Below, piece after piece: positions 1 through 9,053 of a stretch of DNA of 64,000 nucleotides. The notes beneath the pieces were generated by a model. It was not told the DNA's origin. It saw nothing but the letters and a program-made list of their open reading frames with translations, and did not search any database. How positions within the stretch are numbered: position 1 is the first letter of the stretch; every line of letters starts with the position of its first letter. Location of the stretch: contig NC_034009.1 of the NCBI RefSeq assembly GCF_000346465.2, forward strand, positions 14,021,730 through 14,085,729. The letters run 5' to 3'. The DNA comes from Prunus persica. Taxonomy: Eukaryota; Streptophyta; Magnoliopsida; Rosales; Rosaceae. The translations under genes were made by a program, and so were the position numbers.

Positions 1-637
1 AAGACATCATACACAGTCCACAGACTCTGTGCGCTCAGAGGACGAGGAGGAAGGGGGACTGCGTGGGGGCCACAAGGGGGAAGGGGAGGAGGGTAAGAGA
101 GAGAGACATCATTTTCTGGCTGAAAAAGAGTACCATAAAAGTATTGAGCTTATTTCTTTAAGAAACCAATACCATAAAAGTATTGAGCTTATTTCTTTAA
201 GAAACCAAGTTTGAATCCCAACTTTTTTGGCAAATTTCTCAAAACCAATGCCAGTCACACCCTACTAATAAACTGAAGCCGATTAACAAGTGTATGTTAA
301 TCACGTTATCTGTTGGGATACACTAACACAGTGCTTGGTTTCTAAACCTGTATTTTGAAAAGGATGAGAATGCTGAAGTTCAAATACATACAGTTCCGTG
401 ACAGCCTGTTAAGAAACTAACACTGTTAAGGCATCCTGGCCTATCCTGTATCGAGTCAAATGTGATATAGATAAATCATTGGGTAGCAGACTACACTTAT
501 TTTTTTCTTGGTGTTCCTGGACGAATTTGTTATGGTTATGTTCACATAAGCAAAACTTCGCTTTCAGTGTCTTGAAAAAATTCAATTCCGAAAAATAACA
601 AGTCTATATAATTATTGTTCCAATGCCAACAACTTAC
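1..637 (-). other. TIC22 intron or downstream part, no exon recognised
   Basis: A consensus donor (GTAAGT on the minus strand) closes the second TIC22 exon at 638, so this stretch should start as an intron. I read the minus strand for the remaining family C-terminus and found no convincing exon. The missing exons are probably left of the window. Apart from the 39-bp tandem duplication and a purine-rich start (about 30-110) I see nothing else here. Confidence 0.5.
131..208. repeat. 39-bp tandem duplication (2 copies)
   Basis: Two adjacent identical 39-bp units (131-169 and 170-208) begin TACCATAAAAGTATTGAG. Thirty-nine is a multiple of three, so a short open frame passes through both units, but nothing else suggests coding. 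It probably lies in an intron or the 3' part of the TIC22 locus and looks like a recent local slippage duplication. Confidence 0.9.
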
Positions 638-1392
638 GGACCTTAAGCGCGTTCTTGACTTGAGAATACTCAGGAATCAACCTGAAGGCTACCCCATCAA
701 CCTTGAGCTGAAAAACCTGCAAACCAAAACCCATTAATCTCCACCAATCCTTAAGCTTTCCCATTCACAAGCAAAGGGTGCCAAAATAAATAAACAAAAT
801 CTCTTCAAGTTATTCACATTCCCACCTTATTTAAAGCCACGGCCACCACTTTAGACCCGCTTCGCATTCCGGGGTCCATAATTCTGATATGCTCAAGAAG
901 TGCCTCTGCATCCTCTTTCTTGAAACAAAACAATCCAAGAGACTTTCCACTTGAAGCACCCGAAACCAACACGAATTCCTCAGCGGCATTACTGAGAGCA
1001 TAAACAGGCACTCCAGCAAGCCGCTCTTCGATTGCCTCGGTAGACATGGCGGCTTTTGACCCATTACCAGGAGAATTGGTGGTCTGGGTTTTGTTATTTA
1101 CCGCAATTCGGGCCCAAACTGGGGTTTTCCCAGAAGAATGTTTGGGAACAGAGCTTGACAACCCAGTATTGAATGCATGCTTTGCTTGGTTTTGGAGGTT
1201 GGCGAAGGTGGACTCGAGTTGGGTTTTGAGGGAAGAGGGGTTGGGGTTGAAGACAGGAAAGTGAGAGAGGTGGTGCAGGAAACCAGAGCAATGATTTTGG
1301 ATGTTGGTGAAGGCTTGTTGGAGGCTGAGTTCGAGGGGATTGTGTTTGGGTGGTGAGGAAATTTTTGCGTTTTTGGAGTTCCCCAAGTTCAT
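638..1392 (-). CDS. TIC22: TIC22 chloroplast import protein, 5' exons (partial)
   Basis: Tic22 is a soluble intermembrane-space protein of the chloroplast envelope that helps preproteins pass from the TOC to the TIC translocon. Exon 1 (1392-826) encodes an S/N/P-rich N-terminus suited to a transit peptide, then the family core: VWARIAV, LAGVPVYALSNAAEEFVL, SGASSGKSLGLFCF, MDPGMRSGSKVVAVALNK. Exon 1 ends AAG before GTGGGA. Exon 2 (716-638) follows an AG acceptor in phase 0 and reads VFQLKVDGVAFRLIPEYSQV, the expected continuation, ending at a strong GTAAGT donor. The family is about 250-270 residues long, so roughly the last 50-80 residues are missing and lie beyond the left edge. The start is the only upstream Met before the transit-like segment. 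No frame damage is seen, so it is probably functional. Identification comes from recalled family motifs. Confidence 0.88.
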
Positions 1393-1682
1393 TTTCTCCA
1401 GAAAATCAATTCACAGAACAGAAAAACTCGATGAGTGAGCAGGCTTGAAGAGCGAGTGAAGGGAAACACGAGGGTTTATTCAAGAAGGGGTTTTGGATTG
1501 TTATTTTTCTTTTCTTTTTTTCTTTTTTTTTTCGGTCATTCTTTATTCTTTAATAAAGTATATTTATTTAAGAAAATTTTTTAGTAGGGGTTAATTTCTT
1601 CAAATTTTTTTTTTCAAATAGTAAGGCTTAATTTCAATATAACTCAGAAGAAAAAAAATTATTTCAGTTTAACTGCATCTTA
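1393..1682. other. TIC22 5' flank
   Basis: This is the 5'UTR and proximal promoter of TIC22, read leftwards. It contains a T-rich run (about 1500-1535) and AT-rich DNA. No clear TATA element can be fixed. It is cut short at 1683 by a transposon, so less than 300 bp of ancestral upstream sequence separates the start codon from mobile DNA. Confidence 0.5.
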
Positions 1683-1721
1683 GGCCCCGTTTGTTTATGT
1701 TTTGAGAGCCCATTTTCATTT

Positions 1722-2578
1722 GGCTTAAATGTTGAAATGGTCCCTGTGTTTTATCTTATCGGCCAATTTAGTCCTTGTGTTATTAATTTGGCCAATTTAG
1801 TACCTGTGTTTGTATCTGTTAACAAATTTGATCCTTTTAGTCAAAATTATGTTAAAACCTTAAAAAAGAACATTTAAAATTAATTTAAAATTTTGTAATT
1901 AATTGTAAAGATTTAAACTCAAATAATAATAATGCTAAAATGATTAAAACTCACACAACCTCAACCTCCAATGGTCTCGATTCTCGTAGGAAAAAAAAAA
2001 AGAAGGGTTCTTAGTAGAATTGATGCTTACTCTTTTCTTGCTGCAAATTTTCTTCTATCTTCTGTTTAAGATTTTCTCATACTCTACCCTTCATCTCTCT
2101 CTCCTCTCCGATCCATGGGTCTGGATGTCATCGACTTTTGCTACAGCCAGGATGATCAATTGGCGGTAGAGCCGTCAAGCTTACGGTGACTGGCTATGAT
2201 GATCTTCATGATTTGTCAGAGAGAGAGAGAGAGAGAGAGAGAGTTGTTGTAGTTTAGGTGGGGTTGGAATGGTGGTGAGGGTGGCTATGGTTTTGGGGTT
2301 GGAGTGGTGGTGGTGATGGTGGCTGGGTTTGGGAGGTGGTTGAGGTGTGTGCGCGAATTGGGGAAGGTGAAATTTAAAAGGAATATATTCCATTTTCAAT
2401 TTGAATTAAAAATTTTATCATCAATTACATTTTTTAAAAAATTAATTTTATATTTTTAAAGGAATGGACCACATTGACTAACATATACAAACACAAGGAC
2501 CAAATTGGCCAAATTGATAACACGGGGACTAAATTGGCCTATGAGATAAAACACAAGGACCATTTTAACATTTAAGCC
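1722..2578. mobile_element. Non-autonomous Mutator-like element, 9-bp TSD
   Basis: The terminal inverted repeats are about 115 bp and roughly 80-85% identical by eye. Both begin GGCTTAAATGTT and share the blocks TGGTCC, TGTGTTTTATCT and GGCCAATTTAGTCC. They are bordered by a perfect 9-bp duplication TTTTCATTT at 1713-1721 and 2579-2587, the Mutator hallmark. The 857-bp element has no transposase. Its interior includes a (GA)n run (2218-2245) and a GGT/GGTGG-rich stretch that reads as low-complexity protein on the minus strand (His run), not a recognisable gene. It is nested in the Tourist-like element. Confidence 0.88.
2218..2245. repeat. (GA)n microsatellite
   Basis: A pure GA dinucleotide run of 28 bp inside the Mutator-like element. 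Confidence 0.95.
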
Positions 2579-3079
2579 TTTTCATTTTAAGAGAATAAAA
2601 ATAGACAGAAAACCTGTTCGATGGGCAAAAACAGAAAACACAAAGAATATTTTATGAAAACAAAAACAATTTCATGTTTACTTGTAGAAAACAGAAAAAA
2701 GCTGTTTTCATTCTCACAGCAAACAACACTGAAAACACGTTGCTTTTCTCCCCATCAGACCAAAACCACAGTCAAACACTGCCAACATAGAATCACACGC
2801 AGAGCTTGAACCACCAACATCACCCCAATCAAAATCACCACTGCCCCATCCAACTAGATTGTCACCGCCACTCAATCGAACTGAACAAAATCTTTACGCA
2901 ATTGAATTGAACCACCATTATTGAACAACTAATTGCCGAACCAATTTTCAATCCAAGAAAAGGAAAGGGAGCTAGGAAGCTATTGGAAGGTGAGGTTGCA
3001 GTGAGAGAGAGATAGAGAGAGGGTGCAGCCGCATGAAGAGAAAGTGGAAAAGAAGGGGGTTGGCCTGGTTCTTCAATTG

Positions 3080-3081
<2 letters not shown>

Positions 3082-3110
<29 letters not shown>
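3082..3110. repeat. (GA)n microsatellite
   Basis: A pure GA run of about 29 bp inside the Tourist-like element. Confidence 0.95.
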
Positions 3111-3113
<3 letters not shown>

Positions 3114-3673
3114 TGATAGAATTGGGGTGGGTTTACAGAGAGTGAAAGCGAAGGTCAGGTTGAGGTTTCAATTTTTTTTTAAAAGATAATTTTAGTTTTA
3201 TACTATAGAATTTTTTTCTATTTTTTTTCTATTTTTTAAATGATATTCTTTAAGATGCTTAAAAAATATTTTTTAAAAATAATATACATACTTTTTTTTT
3301 AAACTCACATATTGATTACATAATGTTGTATTAAAAAATAATAATGCATTTTAATTAAAGTTACATATATCTTCACTGTTTTTGTCATTTTCACATATTA
3401 CTGCCACACCTGTTTTTACTGTTTTTGTTCTCTGAAAACAGTTTTCAACTAAGCTACCAGATGCGTTTTTGTTCTCTGAAAATGCGTTTCCATTTTCTTG
3501 TTTTCATTCTATGAAAACATTCTCTGAAAATGCTCTCTGAAAACATTACCAGACGGGCCCTTAGTATTTTGTTTTCAAATTTTAGTATTTAACCCAACCT
3601 TGGGTAGCACTTGCATTTGTATTTGCTCTATAGGTTGTCAGTTTGATTCTGCACGGGATCAAACCAAGATTTA

Positions 3674-4007
3674 GTGCCTGTTTGACATTGCTTATTTGGG
3701 GTGATAAGTGATTTTTTTAAAATTTTGAGAAGCCCAACCCGTTGGTAAACTGTGAGAAAATCACTTATTGTTAAAAATTGTTGTGAAAGAAAACTATAAG
3801 GGAAAGTAACTAATGAGGTGCTTTCATTTTCTGATTATGCAGGAATCAGTTTCAAAGAGGTGCTGAGTTTAATGATTATGTGGCAATCATTTTATGATTA
3901 TGCGTAAAATCAATACCAACAACACTTTTAACAAAAAATTTACCAAACACCAAACTGCTTTATCTCACAACGATTATTTTCACAGCACAACAATATCAAA
4001 CTGGCCC
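3674..4007. mobile_element. Tourist-like MITE, 334 bp
   Basis: The left end GTGCCTGTTTGACATTG and the reverse complement of the right end, GGGCCAGTTTGATATTG, form an imperfect terminal inverted repeat. TTA flanks both sides (3671-3673, 4008-4010). There is no coding capacity. Size, ends and TTA target fit a Tourist/PIF-type MITE. Confidence is moderate because the TIR has several mismatches and the duplication is only 3 bp. Confidence 0.6.
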
Positions 4008-4102
4008 TTAAGTGAGGGACTATGGCGATGGGTTGCTGTATTAGTCTTCCTGGAGTTTAGACCACACGGGTGAGTCCAATGGGCCCTATTGTGGGGTGGT
4101 TC

Positions 4103-4372
4103 TGTTAGACAAACATTCTATGCAAGTTTGAATTCAAAGTCTTTATCTGTTTTGGATGAGAAGTCCTAGCTTGCCTAGACTTAATTTAATTGTTTTGTGA
4201 TATGATTATCTTTTTTATTTTCAAATGTATAGATTGATTCCCATGTAAATGGATTTTCATGTAATCGTTTGTAACTATTAACCTTGAAATATCAATATAA
4301 TTACAGCTGCACCATTATGTTGATGGTATGCAAAGCTCACCACTCTTCTCTTGAGCATACTATTGTTTTACA
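4103..4372 (+). repeat. Copia 5' LTR
   Basis: A 270-bp LTR, TGTTAGAC at the left end and GTTTTACA at the right, followed at once by the primer-binding site. It differs from the 3' LTR at roughly 20 positions (about 7%) by eye, with a cluster of differences in the first 25 bp. Confidence 0.93.
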
Positions 4373-4384
4373 TGGTATCAGGCC
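4373..4384 (+). promoter_or_regulatory. Copia primer-binding site
   Basis: TGGTATCAGGCC begins directly after the LTR terminus and matches the initiator methionine tRNA 3' end used by plant copia elements (usual form TGGTATCAGAGC). Confidence 0.85.
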
Positions 4385-4442
4385 TTTAGTCTCATGACTT
4401 GATCCATAATTTCAATTTTTTTGTTTCTTTCTAAACTCTCAA

Positions 4443-5330
4443 TTGTCTTCCATGACTAATCCCACTTCCAACACTGATGGAGATAACCCCTCTCCTGCTC
4501 CCACCGTACTTCCATCTCCTATTGTGACCTCCATGCCCGTTGTCATCAACATCAAATTAGATCGATCTAACTATCCACTCTGGCTACCACAGATCGTTCC
4601 CATCCTGAGAAGTCAAAACCTCATGGAGTTTGACGACGGTACCTGTGTCTGTCCATCACCCACTCTTACTGGAGGCACTGCGGCCAAAACTGCATACTCT
4701 ACCTGGATTCAACAGGATCAACTGATCCTTAGTTGGATCAATAGTTCCCTTACACCATCCGTGTTGTCTACTCTATCTAGAAATCAGAATGCTCACACAT
4801 CCTGGCAAGCCTTAGAGAGTAGATATGCCTCCACGTCCCAGAACAGGATTTTGCATTTGCGAAATGAAATATTCAGAACCATGAAGGGTGATTTGTCTAT
4901 CAATGACTACCTCGATCAAATGAATGCCAGTGCCGACAACCTGGCTCTTGCTGGAAAGCCAGTCAATGATGATGAACTTGTTCAGATTATTATGAACAGC
5001 CTTGGTCCAACTTATGATATGATTGTCAGTGCAGTTCAAACTCATGATACACCTATCACTTATGATACTCTTGAAGCTCTTCTCTTGACGGCTAAACGTC
5101 AGATGGTGGAGCAAGTTGTTCCGATGCCGAAGAATGGACCATCGGCTTTTGTTGCTACTTGTGGACACGGTGGTTTCCATCCTCGAAACTTTGGACGTGG
5201 TGCTGTTTTGCCCACTCGTGAAGGCTTTCCAAACCAGCGAGGAGGTTCTTCTCGTGGTACTTTGTCAACTCAGCATACTACCAATTTTGGGGAGTCTTCA
5301 GCATCGGCTACTCCAAGAATTGTTTGCTAG
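4443..5330 (+). pseudogene. Copia gag, stop inside the zinc knuckle
   Basis: This is the 5' part of the copia polyprotein, encoding the nucleocapsid-forming gag. A Ser/Pro/Thr-rich start is followed by LDRSNYPLWLPQIVPILRSQ, the usual copia gag opening (UBN2/gag-polypeptide type), then W-rich and LESRYA motifs, and a G/R-rich basic region before the zinc knuckle. The frame stops at TAG (5328-5330) after IVC. The next codons read ICGKSGHPTVDCFKR, the rest of a CCHC knuckle, so the stop lies between the first two cysteines. CAG (Gln) is the usual codon there, so a C-to-T change explains it. The frame is otherwise open into the protease. Confidence 0.88.
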
Positions 5331-5855
5331 ATATGTGGCAAGTCTGGCCATCCAACTGTCGATTGTTTCAAGCGTATGAATTTGGCTTACGAAGGAAGAA
5401 TTCCAGCCAAACGTCTCATTGCCATGGCCTCATCTCCCACCACCATCTCTGGCCAATCCAATGGAACTTGGCTTCTAGACACTGGTGCAAATGCACATAT
5501 TACTTCGAAATTGCAAAACATTATCAATCCCAAGGAGTATACTGGTAATGAACAGGTTGGCGGTGTAGGTAATACTGGTTTGCATATTTCTCATTTTGGT
5601 TTTTCCACTATTAACACTGATTCTTGCAAGTCTTCTGTTAATGACATCCTACATTGTCCATCAGCTTCTACCAATTTAATCTCTGTCCATAGATTTACCT
5701 CAGACAACCATTGTTATATTCTAATTTTTCCTAATTGCTTTGTTGTAAAGGACCTCAAGACTCGGAAGATGCTTTTTCAAGGGAGATGTGAGAATGGATT
5801 ATATCCATTTAATCTTGTAGTGGACTCTCCAATAAATCCTTTTCAGCTTTCATAG
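5331..5855 (+). pseudogene. Copia zinc-knuckle end and aspartic protease
   Basis: In the same frame as gag, this starts with the remainder of the CCHC knuckle and reaches WLLDTGANAHIT, the retropepsin active-site motif (DTGA) of copia elements, about 55 residues later. Downstream AGNTGL-like and SASTNLISVHRFTSDNHC segments are the usual C-terminal protease and linker region before the integrase. The protease would cut the gag-pol polyprotein. The frame ends at 5855, where a frame change separates it from the GAG-pre-integrase motif. Confidence 0.85.
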
Positions 5856-6222
5856 GCACTCGAGTTTCTACAAAGAAGTGACACTATCATCTTGGCCATC
5901 CAGCTAGCCGTTGTTAGGTATTTAATTTCCAATAAACAAGTACCACTTAGTGGTACCTTTGATGTAAGCTTTTGTCAGTCCTATCCATTAAGCAAAAGTA
6001 CAAAATTGTCATTTAGTTTGTCTAGATCCATTTCAAATTCTCCACTAGAACTTGTCCACTCTGATGTTTGGAGCTTTCCAATAAATTCAGTCTAAGGTTA
6101 CTGCTACTATCTCTTGTTTGTTGATGACTTTTCAAGATACTCTTGGATCTTTCCCATGAAACACAAACATGAAGTTTTTGATCTTTTTATCCGTTTTAAG
6201 AAATATGTTGACAAAATGTTAA
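5856..6222 (+). pseudogene. Copia integrase, N-terminal part
   Basis: A degraded stretch holds the GAG-pre-integrase zinc motif (HYHLGHPAS near 5882, with TGA at 5879-5881 where Trp is expected) and the start of the catalytic core: SPLELVHSDVW (first catalytic Asp) and LFVDDFSRYSWIFPMK. Several stops and frame changes are present. Coding sequence ends abruptly at the GTTAA target site of the solo-LTR insertion. Confidence 0.85.
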
Positions 6223-7431
6223 TGTTCATCCGTTTCGATTTTAATCATACGATGGTAGGGTAAAGTTCCTAATTAGCTTGACAACCATTGATGGTCAACA
6301 AGTCAACTTTCTTTTGTGCGTGAGCGTGCTACTGCTAGCAGTTGAAAACCCTAGCAGACTTATAAAAAATAGATAACTTACGCCCCAAGTTACTAATTCT
6401 TAAACAAGCAATTGTGAATTTGGGTGAGGAATATCTCCCAAGTAAGTTCTTTTCTTGCCTCAGACTGATGAGGACTTTCACAATTTTTCACAGTGCAAAC
6501 CTTGTAGCTCTGGCCAAAATAAATGAAAAGAAAACATACTGTTTTTAAGCAGAATTGCCTATTACAGGACTCAAAAGAGAAATGCCAACTCCAAAAAGGA
6601 CAACAGGACGTTGGACTTCGATTTCTGTCTGGATATCTGCCTCTGAACTGGGCTGGATTGGATGTGTCTATGCTGGATTGGATCGTCAACACCTTCAACT
6701 GATGAGTTTCAGCTGGAAATCAATACCAACGTTTGAGTTTGGCAGAGCTCAATCTATTTCGAGCCATGGAAGGCTTGTTGAATGGGCAGAATTGAGGCCT
6801 CTTTAGTCTGAAGAGGACAAAAGTGGCTGGATTGATGGTCACTGAGCTAAAGCTGCGCTATGGTATGTTCTGCTTGACCAAGGCTTTCTATAAATTTGTT
6901 GAAGTTTTCATACTTGTATAAACCCGGACTCTACTTGACTTAGCTTTGTGTTGAACCAAATTTGTAACCAGAGAAATCTCGCTTTGTAAAACTATTTCTC
7001 TGAACTGAACTGAAATAAGAGTTTTGAATTCTAGCTGATTTGTTTCTTGTGGATCAAAGAGCTTTTGGTTGCTTCAGTGTCTGAAGGTTTCTTGAAATCA
7101 ATTGATCCTTTTGATTTTGTTAGTATGACTTTGAGAGTTTTTGTCTTGATTGATTTTTTGGCTGTCTTTCGATCTGTTTCACCTCCTCTCATATTTATAG
7201 GAAATGCTGGAGTGGGATTTAATAATCTTTAATAATGGGCGGCAGTTCTTTCAAAAGATCTTTCTTTTTAAATGCCACAAAAAGGGAAGTTTATTATTTT
7301 GGCAAAAAAGAACCATCAACAATTAGTCTTTGTGGTGGTATTTTCCTTGCTTTTTCCTGAAAGAAAACCAACTCCTTTTGTTCTCTGTTTGTTCCTTGTA
7401 AAGAGAAAAAAACACAATCTGTCATGATGAT

Positions 7432-8975
7432 TGTTTGGGCCTAAAGTCAGCACGCCAAGTTCAAAAGACAAAAGCCCATTACCTGCCCAGCCCAAAAAGC
7501 TTGAGGATAACAAAATTAAAATCAAAACAGATTGGCCTTCACCCCAGGACGTCAAAAACGAAGCCCACAGCCCAAGAAAGACCAAACTCTCATTTGGGCT
7601 TCAAAGATCAGCCCGTAATTTTTGTTGGGTTCAAACCCAAGGGATCAAAAACACACCCACGTGATTGCCTCAACTTTGAATAGTCAGCAATTCCAACTAA
7701 GTTTAAAATATGAGAGGGACATCTCTGAAACACTGCCAACAGAAGATCAAAAACCCATCTATGTTCAAGATTGTGCTCCAAATCAATACACCATCTTCCG
7801 AAGAATTCACGGATCACGCTTTCTAATTAGAACGGAAAACAGGGAACTGTTCAGAAAATACAGAAGAAAAGGGCCAACCGCCATAAAAAGCCCACACAGA
7901 CGGTGGCGCTGGTTGAATTAGAAAGCTGCCACCCAGGAAACCAGGGAAGGGACTGCTTTAGGAGGTGACTGCTCGGAGCCTATCTGCCATGATTGATAAG
8001 AATCTTTACTTTACATTATAAGAGATCTTTTTGCCACCCATTATTTAGGATTAAAATCACCTCCCCAAGAGGGTCTCTTATAAAAACGAAAGTAGGCAAG
8101 GAAACAAGGGACACTCAATTCATCAATCAATCAAAAACACCAACAACCAGAAAAACAACCAAAAGTTCACTTGGATTCCAAGAGAAACCAGCTTTAGATC
8201 AGAAATCCAAAATTCAGACTTAGAAAATAAAGTCTTCTAAGACGAGATTTCTCTCGTTACAAATTTGGTTCAGCAAAAACCAAGGCCAGTAGAGTTTGAG
8301 TTTTCACAAATATGAAAACCTCAACAAATTTTACAGTACAATTCCAGCTTATCAAGTCCTCAAGTCTAGCCACTCCTGCCCCTTCAGACTGAAGAATCCG
8401 CAGTTCTGCCCGCTCAAAAGCCTCCCAAGGCTTGAAGTAGATTAAAGCTCTGCCAAAATTGAACTTTGGTATCGATTTACAGCTGAAACTAAGTAATTGA
8501 AGTTTTTGATAGCTCAGTCCAGCACAGACACACTCAGTCCAGCCTGGATCAGAAGTTTCTACCCAGGCAGAAGTGGGATTCCAGCCATCTTTTTGTCTTT
8601 CTAAAGTTAATTTCTACCTTCTTAATTTTGTAAAAGGCAGTTCTGCCTAAAACAGTCCACTTTATTATTTTCTATGCTGGCCAGAACTACCACTTTTATA
8701 CTGAGATAAATTATGAAAGTCCTCACCAGTCTGAGGCAAGAAAAGAACTTACTTGGGAGATATTCCTCACCCAAATTCACAATCATTTGTTTTAGAAGTC
8801 AGTAACTTGGGGCGCAAGTTATCCACTCTAAAAGAAGTCTGCTAGAATTTACATTGCTAGCAGTGGCACGCTCACGCACCAAAGAAAGCTGACTTGTCGA
8901 CCAAACAAATGGTCTCCAAGCCAGTGGGGAACTTCGCCCTTCCACCTCAGGAGTAGACACGAAAACGGGTGAACA
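7432..8975 (+). repeat. Tat element 5' LTR
   Basis: A 1,544-bp LTR, TGTTTGGGCCTAAAGTCAGC at the left end and CGGGTGAACA at the right. It aligns throughout with 20444-21984. Confidence 0.92.
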
Positions 8976-8978
8976 TTT

Positions 8979-8996
8979 TGGCACGCCCAGTGGGAC
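8979..8996 (+). promoter_or_regulatory. Tat element primer-binding site
   Basis: TGGCACGCCCAGTGGGAC lies three bases after the 5' LTR end, where minus-strand synthesis would start. The TGGC-N-CCC-GTGGGAC form is typical of plant gypsy primer sites. The cognate tRNA was not assigned. Confidence 0.75.
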
Positions 8997-9053
8997 TTCT
9001 CAGTATACATACTCCGACAGAATCATTCACAGATTTACAAATACCGGACGATC

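Larger units (their letters stand above)
1683..3560. mobile_element. Non-autonomous PIF/Harbinger (Tourist-like) element
   Basis: The ends form an imperfect terminal inverted repeat: left GGCCCCGTTTGTTTATG, right (reverse complement) GGGCCCGTCTGGTAATG. Similarity continues through a GTTTTgAGAG...CATTTTCA stretch. Both ends are flanked by the trinucleotide TTA (1680-1682, 3561-3563), the target preferred by PIF/Harbinger elements. There is no transposase ORF. The interior has a (GA)n run and short palindromic GTTTTC/GAAAAC motifs near both ends. A MULE-like element sits inside near its left end, so this element is about 1.0 kb without it. A 3-bp duplication is weak evidence alone; the matching termini carry the call. 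A hAT origin is less likely because no 8-bp duplication is present. Confidence 0.65.

Noticed and set aside
29..214. 61-codon plus frame over the 39-bp duplication
   Set aside because: Composition is purine-rich and low complexity. The locus is covered by TIC22 on the other strand.
3600..3660. Possible tRNA-derived SINE (GTTTGATTC B-box-like word)
   Set aside because: No matching A-box at the right spacing, no A-tail, no flanking duplication.
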